A program made the position numbers and the translations under genes. From NCBI RefSeq assembly GCF_037975245.1, contig NC_092583.1, positions 15,657,264 through 15,721,263 of the forward strand: a stretch of 64,000 bases of DNA, written 5' to 3'. Origin of the DNA: Apostichopus japonicus. Lineage: Eukaryota > Echinodermata > Holothuroidea > Aspidochirotida > Stichopodidae. Shown in pieces: positions 11,201-25,579 of this stretch. Position 1 is the first letter of the stretch, and the number at the start of each line of letters is the position of its first letter. The notes beneath the pieces were generated by a model. It was not told the origin of the DNA. It saw only the letters and a list, made by a program, of their open reading frames with translations, and ran no database searches.

Positions 11201-12302
11201 ATTTCAGCTCGTTTCAGCTCATTTTCTATTATTTATCGTCATCGTTTGTTTCTTTATTTCTTCGTGATAGTAATGATGGAACTTAAAGTTACATTTGGAA
11301 ATCTGGGAGAGAGATCTCCCAAGGTGAAGAAAGTTTTATTTATTTACGTTGCGATGTCTTCCATCATGTATGCTTTGCAGCCAAACTGCAGAAGTCATGT
11401 TGTTAGAGTTTTGTCCGCTCGCTTGGGTATACACTCGGTTTCTCGTTTTTGATTTTGTCTCCTTTCCTTGACATTTGAAATCTATTTAAAACTTGGATTG
11501 GTGGATTAGATGGATCTACAGCAGGCCTGAAGGTTTTCTCACACTTCCAGCTGTTTTATATCCTGCAGTACTCAGACTATTTGGTCTACTTAGCTTAATA
11601 CGAATATTCCCTTCGATCGGAGAGTAAGACTCGAGCTGCGATTTTTTGTTCCCCCGTGGTTGTCTGGGTTCGGAATCATTCCATGAATTTCTCATTAATA
11701 GAGAATACTTACTCATGTAATGCTTCCCTTCTTATTCATTTTCATATTCGGATGATTGAGCAAATTTTGTTTTGTGGCCCCCCTGCACTCTTTAATTTAA
11801 GTATGCGCGACAGCTTAAACCTCAAACTGTCTGCTCTGCAAATCTCTCTTGTTAAACATAGATAGCGTTGTCAGAATGACTTGACTTAAGACTCAAGTTT
11901 GTCCAACGGTTTATTCAAATTAGTTCAGGGACTTCTGTAATTAGATTGCATCTCTCCTTACATGTCAACGTGCAACTTCTGTACTCTGATCTTCCAAACC
12001 TAAGCTAATATCTGGTGTTCCTTAAAAACTCTGTCTTTGTGGAAATATGAAATCATTTAATGACAAAAATTTTCAAAGGTAACTAATGGTTGAAAACCGA
12101 TGTCTCCATTCCACATTAAAGCACATGTTATTGTTGACCTATGTCTTGCTCTAAGCCTTTAATTATTAAATTATTTAATTATTTAAGTTGTTACTAAGGA
12201 GTCATGTTGGATTAGAGCCACCGTCATTTAAATTTGGCAAAGTCAAACTAAATTCCAAATAAGTGCAAGTTATACAGTGCATCCTTATGCATATATTTCT
12301 TG
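8201..12302. other. Gene-less stretch with one long unexplained open frame
   Basis: AT-rich, with an (AAT)n-type tract at 9383-9430 and a C-rich tract at 10750-10772. A stop-free frame of 194 codons at 10868-11452 begins at TTG, not ATG, is rich in Leu/Ile/Phe, and has no recognisable domain. I do not annotate it as a gene but flag it as a finding. Confidence 0.45.
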
Positions 12303-13125
12303 TTTGGTGTCGTAGTTCATCTGCAAAGTTTGTATTTCCTATACGTTAGAGTCCTAGGTAGTTTTAAAGTAACATATAACTTATGTTTCTACATACCTCC
12401 TGAACAATTTACTATGAGTTAGAGTCTCTGGTAGGTTGGTCACATGTATACATCATATGCTTACATATCTCTCTCGTAAAGTTTGCACTTAGTACCTACT
12501 ACTGTATGTGTTGGGGTCTTGGGTAGCTTGGTTGCAGAACTAAAAAAATTCCCTGTACTTGTAGTTTGTATTTAATACAAACTAATATAAACTATATATG
12601 CTATCTGGGTAGTTTGGTTACATACTTCACATATATACATATATCTCATATAGTATGCTTATACATATCTCCTGTAAAGTTTATATTTGCTATAGAGTCC
12701 TTGGTCGTCTGGTGACCTCTAGGTGACCTCACATGTCTATCTATGTCTCATAAGTACATCATGTCTACATCTAATATCTCCTGGACTGTTTTGTATTTAT
12801 TTTGCATAGGATTCCAGGTAGCTTGGTTATTGTATGTAGGCTTACTATACATCCAGCTTTGCCCATTGAATTTGCCAATATTTTTGGGCTACATATGTAA
12901 CCTTTCACCTGTACCACACATAATACTTACAACTATACCACACACTATGTTTACATGTAAAATCTCCTGTACATTTTTGTATTTATTTTGCCTATAGGAT
13001 TCTTAGATATAAGCTTGGTTCACCATATATATGTGTATTATTGCATCCAGCATGGCCTGTTAATTATATTGCATAATAACTGGGTTGCATAACTCTAGCT
13101 TGTACCTTCATCTCCTGTGCAGCTT
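12303..13125. repeat. Field of degenerate ~60-190-bp tandem units
   Basis: Successive segments repeat the order ATCTCCTGTAAAGTTTGTAT, TATAGAGTCCT, GGTAGCTTGGTTACAT. Recognisable starts lie near 12319, 12404, 12465, 12665, 12774, 12960 and 13108. Units vary in length and sequence, suggesting an old decayed array. Confidence 0.65.
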
Positions 13126-16100
13126 CCTTATACCCGTTCATTTGCATCTGTCAGGGATATTTTGACCCATTCCAATTTTCTGATTTAATTAGTATCGCAG
13201 AACCAAAAACAACCCTTGTGCTTATATATTATTTACCTCCGTTACAATCACGACCAGCATCATTGATTAAATTCAGAGGATTCATGCATGTATGCCAAAT
13301 AACTTTATTTTTCCTGTCAATAATTAAGTGTCTGCTGCCTCCTGTTATAATGGCCTGCTTGGCTTGCTCTGGTTTATAACATTAATACAGTGAGAACCCT
13401 ATTGCAGGAAATGGAAGAATGTGAGAGTTGGTGATGTACAAAGTGCATGGTGTACAGATGCAATAGGGATGTGACATTAAACAAATATTAATTCTTGAAG
13501 GTTTAATTTGTAAACCAAAATGGGAGGCTTTCTTCGTTTTCCTTTTTGCAAAATTAAACGATGCATTAATTACAACCAGCCTGATTTTGCTCAAACTAGT
13601 AATTAGTAAACTATGTTACAGGATGATGAAACCAAACAAGGAGAAAAAAACAAAACACTTTGCTCTTTCAAAGTTTATTAGTTTAATCATTTCTAGGTCA
13701 GTGTTTTGCATTGTTCAATTTCTTAGATAGGAAAAAGCATAAAAGCTGTTATTCAGATTTCACAGTTGAAAACAACCTCCGTAAAAACAGGCCACTCTTG
13801 TTAAAATCGTCAGAGTTCACAAAACCATCCAAGTTGAAAAATATGTGAAATGGTAATCTATCTTTTTCATTGACAGTGTTATGCGATTAAGCAGACAATT
13901 TAAGTGTCTTACACATATAAGAGTTATCGAACGAACCAATCCACACGAAAGCAGCCCACAAGCTTTTTATTTTCCGTCTCTGGAGAATTTGACGCAAGTT
14001 GTATACGGGAGGCATTTTACTGACGGTATTTGCTTCCGATGGCAACGACATTTGGCTATAGTACCTTTGTTGCATTCCATCGGAGTTCAAGTTAACCGTT
14101 ACGTTCAATACTGTTGCCTGGTGAAGGATAAACCCTGAGATATTTGTTTATATTAATCTGAGAGATGTAGTCCGAGGGGCAAATTGTCAGGCAAAGCTCA
14201 TCTGCTTATCGGTGGACTGTTGGTCATATCCCGCTGGAGTGAAGAACGAGGTCGAGCCATCAACAAGTAACGAGGAATCCAGGGTTGATAACGACGACGA
14301 CAACGGGCTGGTATTGAGAGAATCTGGGAATTTAAATAGGTAGACTGTTATCAATTAAGAGAATGTGGCTGTCTTTGAGGAGTTTTATCATCCTTGAATT
14401 TAAAGCCATCAGTTTTCTTGTCACCTCGGAATCGATCGATGTTTCTCCCGGTGTATTGATTACGGAAGGTAATGCATAGGCTGATGGTGATCATCTCATG
14501 GGAGATTTTTGTGAAATGTTCAAGATTGTCTCACAGGAAACTTTTCTTTGTATGGAACTGGAGTATTAAACTGAATCTTTTCACATTCCGAGAGGATGCC
14601 ATGCGAAGGAAATCCATATATTGCGTAAAGTAAATTTTAAGTTTCTGGCTGGCGAATTCAAGATTCTCAATATGTCTTTGAATCTGGGGAAATACCCTTT
14701 GTTTGATTAAAATAATTCTTTCGTTCCGGCAACCGGCGGGCTTATTATAAGGCTACGCATTCGTTCTTCCTGTTCGATTGATTTTTGAGGGAAGAATGCG
14801 GTCTTGAGGCAATCTTATTCTCTATGGAATCTGACAAACTTTATGGTTTACCTTTGAAGATATCCTTTAAGCGTTTCGTGTGAAGATTTTGTGAAAACAT
14901 GTCGTTCAAATGTGATAAGGATTTCTGCAAATGAATTTGTAGAGCTTTGTTGCTGTGGGCATGTGTTTTTTTGTTTTTATAATGCCAAAATGTGCATCAC
15001 ATAGAAGTTCTTCTTAAAGTCTGTGCAGTTTATTTCTGCAACAACAACAGATAGCTTGTTCAATTTGCAAAAGATCTGATCAGATAAGACTAAACATTTG
15101 AAAAGAAAGATAAAAGGAAGATCTACCTAATAAAATAATGTGTGGGATTTTACATGTTCATTCATATTGTGAAAATTGGATTGGTGCACTAAGAATCATT
15201 AGGCACCCATAGCAACAACATCCCTTGCCTAGAATTATATGCAGATAAAATGAATGTTTCAAGTTTAAAGTTTTCAAGATCAAATGTCATGATTATATTT
15301 AGCATATAAATTAAAACTATGTTGCAGTATTTTTTTTGTACATGTACATTTGCAAAAATTTGTCATTTTAGCTGCTTCTTGATATTTGAAGGTATGAAGT
15401 TTATTGTTGCTATGCAACATGCATCGATCGTGCTGTATCTAGGGAATTTTTCAATCCCATATCAAATCAAATCAAAAAGTGTTTCACCAAAAATAAAAAG
15501 CAAAATTTATACTTTTGAAACATCGTTTCCTTTTAAGGAGTTTCCTTATAAGGAGATTACCATCAGCTCTATGCAAATTGATCAAACACAGAACAATATG
15601 GTCGTCATTTTGTGTGTTCCTATTCTTCATATTTCATTAGGCCACTGTGCTCGTTTATTTTGGTTTTTGCCAGCTCTTGTCTTCGGTTTGGTGATCTAAA
15701 GGCAAATTATCAGTACAGAGTATATGTTTCTATGGCCACAGTTTGTTTGCTTTTTTGTCAATTTTTGGGGCAAACTTCAACAATATGATGTAACTGTTGT
15801 TGTATACATTTGGCATTCTCATTGAATTAATTGCGCATTAAATGAAAATTGAATAATGTAGATGTGAGGTTGGCTGCTTATTAAATAGATGGTAAAGTTG
15901 CTTGCATTTCTTATGGGTAGGAGTTAATATTACTGTAATTGGAACCACCTCCCCACCCCCCACCCCCCAAAAAATCTTACATCTTTGCAGTTTTAGTCAC
16001 CTCAATCCAAACCAGAGGAAGGGGTTGGGCGTTTGGGTTCTTTGCAGCTAATTAAGAAAGGAAAAGGGTGACATTTAAGCAAATGGTTCGCAGGAAATAA

Positions 16101-19100
16101 AAATGAAGAGAAAATAAAGTGTGTATTCTCTCCTGAAGCAGGGAGGAGAGAAGTCTGAATGCTTTTCTCAAATATGATAATTACAAATTAATCCTTGTTT
16201 CACAAATAAACCTTGAACATCAAAACTGATTACTAAAATTGTTTAGTTTTTCTTTCTTTCCATGTATGAAATTTTCTCTACAATTCTGTTCATGTTGCTT
16301 CTTATAAAGTCAAAAGACATTGAAAAAAGCTAGACCTTTGATTCTCTGGTTTTACCGCTCTGTTAGAAAAAAAAGGTCAAGAAATTCTTCCAAAACAAAT
16401 CTGAAACTCCCTCTAGTATATTTCATCTTGTCGTCGCTAAGTACAGCCGGAAGGGTCTTCAAGTGTACTTAAGTTCCATTTTTCGAGCTTCAGTTAATTT
16501 TTTTCTTTTTCCAAATTTACATCGCCTCAAGCAAGCATCTTTCATATGATTGACAAAATTTTAGCCTCGTGGTCAACAATTTTTGTCAGTTCACCTGGTT
16601 TCACAAATCTTTATCTTCGTCTGGAGACAATTTTTTTGGCCTCACTCAAGGAATATAAAAGTATGTCAACTTGTGAATACATCGACCCAGTTATTAACAT
16701 AACTCAACTTCTACTCCACAAAGTATTTTGCAAGACTACAGTCTCATTTAGACTCCATTGTTATTGATATGTAAACTCTTTCCGAAATAACCTTGGTTTC
16801 CTGTCCTTCCCCACTCTTTGTTGTATATCCTAGCTCGGAAGTAGACAGATCTTTATTTGTCTTGTCAATATCGCTGGAGTGGACTTGACATTATTGAAAA
16901 AAGAATTTGTACGCTAATCTCTCTCTATTCAGGAATAATCAATCAAATGTTAAGTAATCTTTTCTCTTCACTGCTACGCATGTCCTGTTGAAGGAACTGG
17001 TTTCAACTTGTGCTTTTTTAAAAAAATTTTATGGTCATCTTTAATGAGAGTAGTCCTGCTCAGTGCAGGCGCACTGCTTTCCAGAGGAGCCCTCAAGTTC
17101 AACTTCAAGTATGTAATATCTTGCTAATATTTTGCTTCATTTGTGATCTTGACTAGAAAATGGCATTTCTGCTGGTATCTTATTAATCCAGGGAATGATT
17201 GAGTGTTCAAATCTTTGTGCAGCAGTTTTTGAAGTTTTTTTAATATTGTCTCTTAAGAAAATATTGTGGTTCTTGAACGTCGATCCTGCGCATACACAGT
17301 TTCCTGTGTAATATATACACAAACTGCTATACATCAGCATGATATACTGTACTATTGAGTGATGCCATGCAGGATAACACTATTCCTCAAAATCTTTCTT
17401 GTGAAAGAATCGGCATCATTTTTCTTACTGACGACATCCATGGGCTGGTTTTTATCTGAGCTAACCACACTGGAATAACATCTTACAGTATGTAAAACCA
17501 ACTTGTTCCACAGTTTGTTTTTTTCATATTTATCAGAAAGTCTTTTCCTGGGATGTCTCCTGGATATTTGTAAACTTGGACATAAATGTTTAGGTTTTCA
17601 CAAGTTGTCTCTGTGGTGAATGAGTTTGTGTTCTTTTTGAAATGTTGAACCAATTACGGTCAATCGCGGTTTGTTTCGGACAATATCTACTCCCTTACAA
17701 TCTGAGATGGAATCGTACAGTAGTTCTGCTGGCTGTATTGGAATTTAAAGTACATCTTTTTGAAATATATGGATAGTAATTAAGCCTTTTCTCAGAATTA
17801 AGTTAAAAATTGGTTGCCTAGTTAGTTTTGACAGGCTGATTTTATTTCATACTAGCTAATATAAAATTAAAAAAATTATAAAGTTTAAAACAGATGGTCG
17901 TGATTTACTGGTAGGATGACCAGAGCGTCATTGGAAAATCTTGGTGACGATTGCAAATGACTGACTCGTTTCATTTGATGTTTATTAACGATGGTGCTAT
18001 ATTGGCAGTTAGATTTTAATCAAGGCATGCTGGTAGATATTTCTGGCGTACGTGACTTCATGTAGATGTATAGTTCCAGCTGTTTTATATTTAAAACCGT
18101 CAACAGCTCTACTTACAACGCTGCTTATAGATTACATACACCTGGCACGAGATTTTGTTGACTTTAAGTCATTTGATCCACTAGATTTTAATTTTTCGAA
18201 AGGAATATATATACATATATATATTTCTGTTTCTGTTTTTGACTGGAGACACAAGTTTTCAAACTCACGAGACGGTAATTTGCTAATAGCTTGCTCGGTT
18301 TTCCAATCAACATCCTTCTCAATTTTCAAACAGCTGATGCCAAGCCAAAAAGAAATTCACCTTCCCCTAGCTTTTTGTCCCCATTAGCGAAAAATTTGAA
18401 GAAACCAACCGTACTGGTTAGAAATGTAATGAACTAATTGTATTGATAGAGGTTCACTTTACTGTTGCATTAGCAGTTCACATTTCTCGAAACCTTTCCG
18501 TCAACGATATTCCCCCCGATTTACATTTAAGTGCTCGTCAACGGACTCGTTTTTTTTTCCTCCGGAAAGAATCAGAGACGATAGCTCTTTGCATTTCCAT
18601 TTTAGTAGTCGGGGGAAACGACGTTTACATGTGTTTCTATTTGCATGCATGCTCGTGTGCGTGCGGCACTGACTCTTTTGAATCTAACAGCTTCGAGGAG
18701 GACTTTGTGATCGTTTTTCTTCAGTCAAAGACAGCGTGATTATTATTATTTCAGCTCAAAAACACTGTGACAGCCGTGGATCTCTGTAAGTGCACATAAA
18801 GAGAACATTATAGTTCTGATATGAACAGCTAGCTCATACGACAACGACAACGCAGCTGACAAACCAGATATTAAGTTTTGACTTCTCGCCCGGCGTTTTA
18901 TGTTTCGAAACGGAGATTTGAAAAGCCGGTAGATTCTGAAGCTAAACCGGTGTACAATGTTCAAGCCAATTGCTAAAGAGGTACGTACACAGTTGGAGGA
19001 ATTTTTTAACATCTTTATGATTTATCACTGAAACTCCAAATTATGATTGTTATGTATGCCTGATTTGTTAACATATGTCACTGTTTTTTTTTTTTTTAAG

Positions 19101-20955
19101 TACAGCCAAACATAATGATAGATTGCTTGCATACATGTATGGTCAAATAAATATGCAGCAACGAGGGTTCTTTTTGTTTCTAAACAGCAGCGTGAGATTT
19201 GAATGACGATGGCATTAGGTTCAAAACAGATTTGACCAAAATTCCTGAACAAATGGTTGGGATGGGGTCATGCCTAGTGTACCTTTTAATGTGGTAACAT
19301 AATTAATAATGTGTCAACATGTTGCCATGGAGATTTATAACCTCAGACAGTAAAGGTTTTCAAGAATGACTTGTCTAATATTTTCAGTGAGTTGATGTAA
19401 TCAGAAGCTAGCATAATGTAACTGCAACCATCAGGGTGTATATTTAAGGTACAAAATGGAGACCAGAAAAACAATTAACTTGTTGACCTGGTTTGGAGTA
19501 ACAATTAGTTACTATAGCAACAACCGATGCTTATGGTGGAAGAATGGAGTTTCCTTTTTAGATTCAGCCTAACTCTTGTTTTGTTTTTGTGTTTGTTTGT
19601 TTGTTTTCTTATCCCACTTCTTAAATTACAGAGCAATGATAAAGATTTAAGTAATAATCTTAATCTATAGATTTTCATGAAGGGTTCGCGATTGTTTTCC
19701 GAATATGTTCGTATTGGTAGTGTCTCCATGGACCCACCATTCCTGTACAAATACATATGTTTCGGTTATGGCAGCAGATTTGTAAAGGGTTCAATAAACT
19801 CCTTGATATTTTAGTATCAAGTTTCTGAGGTGATTTTGGTCAAAAAGATCTAAAATTAAAGCATTTTATTAGTAAATTTAAATTTGTATTTTAGGTTCAT
19901 ACAATGAGGTTACATCATCCTTGCTTATCTTTTCTGTGTTGCTTTATAGACCCAAATAAATTAACTGAATTTAAAATGTAAATGGAACTATCAGATTTGT
20001 TCTAAAATTGTACCTTTATAAGTTATATTTATAATAATTATAAAATATCTATAAAAAATTAGAGAAAACGACAGGCACATTATTGCAAGTTCCTACCTTC
20101 CACTGTTACGCTGTATATAGATTCAGCTAGTCATAACACACACTGTAAAATACCTAATAAAGGTCTCTTAGGGATAACATAAAATTCCAGGAAGCAATGG
20201 TATATAATACCTCCTAAAATGTCATATGAATTAATACGCCTAGACCATGCTACAGACAAAACATGTACGGATATGAAAAGGACTAACCTTACTTATTGTG
20301 AATCTTTGTTCATCAGTTAAAAAAACTGAATTGACAATTTGAGAGATCTGACAATCTGGGAGACTATTAAAGCAACATGACATATAGTAAGAAAGACAAA
20401 ACACAAATTTACAAATTTGGATAAAATTTGCCTTTTTTGAAAAAAAAAAATGTTTGTACATAATTTACATGATTGACTTCAGTTGAAAAAAACAAAGTTC
20501 ACCAGTATGTAACAGTCATAGTCAAATAAGCTATCACAATTGCAAATAAAAATGTATGAATATTTAATTCCTACATGAAAATGAAATGATGAAGTGTGTG
20601 TTTTTAAAAATCGATTGCAAACCTTTTTTGATATTAAAAAAGTACGGGAAGGACTGTAAACCAGCACAATCTATTCGTTATCGGCTTTCATGCCTCTTTT
20701 GATTTGACTTTAAAGAAAGACCTTCTCAATGACCCTGGATCATCATAGAACAGTCAACAACAGATAAAGTTTACTGTGTTGATCAAGGTCGTATTTCATA
20801 CCAGTACCTTTTCGTTGTTTACCACAAATTACTTTGTGTACAGAGTGAATTTGCTAGCTGAGGTATGTTGTAACATTGTTTCACTGAGTGTAAGCTGGTG
20901 ACTTTGAAAACTGAGGCTGCTTTAGTTCTGTACCTAGCAACAGTCATTCACGGAA
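13126..20955. other. Gene-less AT-rich stretch (7.8 kb)
   Basis: No exon, RNA gene or mobile element could be supported. Blocks at about 13.9-14.9 kb and 18.4-19.0 kb have more CpG and are less AT-rich. In the first, an acidic frame (EVEPSTSNEESRVDNDDD) is open between about 14113 and 14344, but it has no ATG and no clear splice sites. Confidence 0.4.
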
Positions 20956-21262
20956 GGCATGAACAACATTGACAGTATTAAAGAACAGAATGTACATCTT
21001 AATATATATCTCTTTTAATGGAATATCCAGGGTTAGTCTGCTTAAGGAATTACACTAAGAAGGCTTACACACAACATTGACAATATCATACAATAACATC
21101 TTATAGGTTCCTTTAAAGCAACATTCAGAGTTTTCATTCACCTTTCAGAATTACACAATGAAGGCAATTACATAACATTGACAATATCAAGCAAATAACA
21201 TCTTGTACATTCTCCTTTAATGCAGCAATTTCAATATTTCTTGATCATCCAAGTTTAAAATT
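20956..21262. repeat. Three degenerate copies of a ~105-bp block
   Basis: Each copy has AACATTGACA(A/G)TAT, then AACATCTT or a variant, TTCC/CTCCTTTAA, and AATTACAC. Copies begin near 20956, 21062 and 21161. Confidence 0.75.
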
Positions 21263-21751
21263 ACACACAAACTGCTGATACTCCAAAATGTGAAAATTAC
21301 TGATTTCAAGCTGATGGTAACCAGATATTGAGTTTATTTATTGCAAGTCAAATTTCTGGTACTCTATTTACTTGCAGTATATCTGTTCCCATTTATTTGT
21401 CAGAATAAACAACTTTAAGAAATATTTGATGTATAAATTATGTTCAAAAGCAATAAGCATGGGACATTTTACACCTAAAAGTAATGGCCTAATAATACAA
21501 AACAGTGACTGCGAATATAAACATCAACAGATATATAACCTTCTATGTTATCTTTCTTGTACTGTGCATCACACATATAACCCTAGTAAGGTATAGTTGA
21601 GGGTCTGCATGCATGGTTGTGACTTTCCTAACGTGACATATATATGTATGAGATGTCTCATGATCGCTCAATGCGTGAAACTCTGAGTAACAACTACTAG
21701 TGTTCCCCTAGTCTCAACTAACTCTCATCTATATATCTATATATATAAATA

Positions 21752-21872
21752 ATTGAAATTGTAGTGAGTTGGAAAATCCAGAACAGTGAAAAAACTTCCA
21801 GCCTCCACTGGGATTCGAACCCGGGCCTCCCGCTTTATATGCAGACACCCTAATTAATATATGCCGACACCC
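21752..21872 (-). mobile_element. tRNA-headed SINE, copy B
   Basis: On the - strand it reads GTGTCTGCATATAAAGCGG, GAGGCCC, GGGTTCGAATCCCAG (perfect B box), GTGGAGGCTGG, AGTTTTTTCACTGTTCTGG and ATTTTCCAACTCACTAC, in the same order as copy A at 3925-4046. The 5' side has a local duplication (GTGTCGGCATATATTAATTAG then GTGTCTGCATATAAAG), which interrupts the normal tRNA head. Confidence 0.78.
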
Positions 21873-24800
21873 TTGCAGTACTACAACTGTATAGACGAAA
21901 CATTTCCCCATACAGACTCTGGAATAGCATACATAACTGATTTTATGTGTTACTCATGCATCCATTGCTGGTGATAAATGTGTACCAAACACAGAATGAT
22001 TAAGGGTTTGATTTATGATTTGTTTTGATTCAACAGGCTTACTGAATGATTAATTCTCTATCATGTGATTAACTATGTATTTCTTTAGGGTAAATTAACT
22101 GCTGAGAATATCCTACAGTTAGTAATAACAATTGTGTGCCATTTTTTGTTTACTTCTTATTAATGGTTGCCATTTGCAAATTATAATTATTTAATGGACT
22201 CTTTTTTTCCTTTTTTTGTCCTTCAAGCAGTGTGTGCCGTATCTTAATAAATACTAGCCATAACAGGAGTGAATGCAGGAACAACTGCAAATCTTACAAT
22301 TATAGTTCTATACATCATACAGCTTTTCTTTTCCATCTCACTATACTTCAATCTGTCTTAAGTTTTTGTTGATTTGTTGACAAGGTTAACTTTTCTTTAA
22401 AGCAATTGGATGAAACTTTTTGGTTTTCATTCATGCGACAGTGAAAAAATTAAAAATCATTCCAGTCAAGAAATACTGCAATGTACATTGGGCCATGCAG
22501 ACAGAAAATGTACAATTTTCTCCTTTTTATGATGATTTATTATATTTCATTGTTTTGACTATAATGCAGTGTGCAGGGTTATAATGTACATCTCCATGTA
22601 TGAACTACACTGTTGATGTCTGAGCTGAGAAGAATTAAAACTTGACAAAGTTTCATTCAGTGTTAATAGACCCAACTATAACCCCCCCGTCCCTTTTGCC
22701 CTCCCCCATTCCTTTTGCCCTCCCCCATCCAAAACATGCCCACACACCCACCTACCTTTGTTAAAATGTTACACAGTTATTGGAGATACATCTCTTACGC
22801 AGTTGTTCTTCTATTGATCGACAAACTACTCCATTTTTTAAATGCAGAGATCTACAAAAGAACAACTTACATGAGCGTACATTGCTTCTATCATACAGTC
22901 AAAACTATTTGTTGATTGATAGGTTTACTGAATAATTAAAATTTCTGCATTCTCTTTAAAGTTTCTGTATCAGAGCCCATTCATTGTACAACCATTCTAC
23001 CGATCTACAGACCTTTCTTTCTCGTCTGTACGTATTTGCATACAAACAACATCTTCACTGCAGCGCTTGCTATAATGCTATATACATGCAACTTTACAGT
23101 GGAAGATATCGCTGTAAACCTTTCAATAGCTGCCTCTCTTACCATTAGTTGCCAGGCATGTGATATATGACACATTATAAAAACATCAATTTGAAATTCA
23201 TGTTGTCTTTTGATTTTGTTTGTATTCATTTTCATGGTACTTACGATAGCTTAAATATCAGAGGTTCCTCTCCTCTAGGAGTTATGCGTATATATGTGAA
23301 TACATATATATTATACAGCTAATTAACTGCAACGTATAAGTACCCCAAGATTAATTACCTCAGTCGGTATTGAGCCTAGCCGTTTATTGTTCCTGTATTA
23401 AAGCTTCCGTGATGTCATATCATGGCTAGTACATATTTGTGCGATCATGCACGAGCGTGATATCTGTACCCCGATTATACACCAGCATGCATTCAGGAGT
23501 AAAGGTACTTGAAATTAAGGATTACTAACACTCTGCATAATTCATGAGAAGTGTCATGAATATTCATTTTGTGCACAGCTATCTTTGTTTAGTCTATGTT
23601 GTATATCATCACCTGGCATTTACCTTGTAATGTGTGAGCGTAATTGACAGTCATATAATGAGGGAGTGTTTCATTTCTCTCCACGGCGACGTACTCCCAC
23701 TCAGTTCCGAAAAGATATATATTTTCAAGAACTGCTCTAATTTATTTCAAGGACACAGTGGCAGATTGCAGGATGCTTGTCATTGCGTCCTGAAACATAT
23801 GTATATATAGCCAAAACACCTCACAGCAGATGAATTATATGCATGGTTTTAAAATTGTCCAATGTTCTAAGCTGTGCTGTGCTGTAGAAATTAAAGCTGT
23901 ACAATCTTAACAATGCAGCTGATCCTTCCTCTTCCAATTCCTCCCTCAATCCCCCCACTCCCCCCTTCCTCTGTTAGTCTGTCATAAATGACAACAATAA
24001 TTGAGAGGAAATTGAGAATGCATTTTACTGGTTACAACAGTTAAAAATCAAATGTTTATTGACTATATAAATTAGGAACAGTTTAATATGCTACTTTAGC
24101 AAGTGGTGTCTTCTGCATAATTAATTTGAAGGCATCAGTGTAGTCTGTATCTGCCCTCCTCCCCCTCCCCTGCCCTCCCTCATTCTCCTAACTTAATTTT
24201 AACATGTCAATCAAAGTATGAACCAATCAAGCTCTTAAAGCAGCATTTTGCATCCCTTTCTATGGTTTTTCTCAACCTCACTGATTCCACGATGCCATAA
24301 CGACACACATAACTAGCTTATCTATTCAAATCTTACTTCAAATGGTGGCATAAAAGTCGAAAAATGTACAACTCTCAACTTTGTTTTTCTCAAAGATATT
24401 TTCCGTTAGGGTTGCAAATAAACCTCGCCCATATGAATATAGATGGGAGAGGAAAAATGTTCATGCCCTGCAGGGGTTCTTATAATGGCAGGCACCTGGA
24501 CCCTATTCTAAGATGGCTTAATGACAGCTTCATTTCCTGCATTCTGTGCCCCCAGGTGTTTTCTATTTATGCTGTGTCAATCCCCTCTCCCATCCGCCCT
24601 CAAATCTCTCCACTGCAATTAAGTAATGAAAAGGAAATAATATTCCGTAAAGTATTCATGTTTTTTTTTCATTTCTGTTTAGACTTTGTCATTGATTCTC
24701 TAACTGGTATGACTACTACTTATTTATAACATGATCCAGAACTTTTGAGGTCTTAATTTGAGTTATGAAGTATAGCTTTTACCCTCCCCCCCCCCTTACA

Positions 24801-25579
24801 ATTGCCCATCTGTCCCTTTAAAATACCTCGGGTGACAATCTGTAGAATGCAGTTATCCATTTAAAAGTCTTCTTTTCTACTTCATTTTGATTTTTATCCA
24901 GCTTCCTCTCCAAGCCTATTCTTAAAAGACAAGCTCAGTAAATTAATTAAGGTTCCTCCAATAAGTTTCGTCATCATCATCATCATCTTCATGAAAGTGG
25001 GTATTTAAGTAATAAACAGAATTGTCGTTTAATACCAAGTACCTCTTGATGCAGCCATTATTGTCGTACACCCCCCCCCCAAATCAAGCAGTCACAGTGT
25101 CCTTGAGATTTTTTTTTTTTTGCATTTAAAATTTTGTTTGCATTGTGGACAATCGGTATAATGGCATCCTCAAAAAAAAACCTTTTACATTTGCCATATG
25201 GCTGTATAAATTTGGTGAAGCAGATGTTACGACAAAACGACAGGGGAGCCTAGCTAACATGACTAATTGTTTCAAAGTACAACATCATCATCATCGTTAT
25301 TAGACAAAAACCCACACATCCAACTGAAGCTGCATGCCAGCTACTGATACTGGTTGTGAATTGTACATCATATTGGACTGCCACTGATTTTGTTTTTTTA
25401 AACTGCATTATATATACCAGTACGTCTCTGTGAGGCTAGTACTTACTACAGAAGTCTACACTTTAGGCATAGCTGTTTATGTGTAAGTTTATACTGTACA
25501 TTGCTGTTTCAGTGTTGGATACACTGCCTTCCGTAAGGATAGCTGTTTCTGTGCTTTATATGCTGCCTTCGGTTCGAGA
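21873..25579. other. Gene-less stretch with C-rich islands
   Basis: Pyrimidine or C-run islands at 22682-22730, 23922-23975, 24155-24186, 24782-24797 and 25071-25081. Short (CAT)n tracts at 24970-24991 and 25286-25295. No coding exon supported except the candidate that follows at 25580. Confidence 0.5.
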
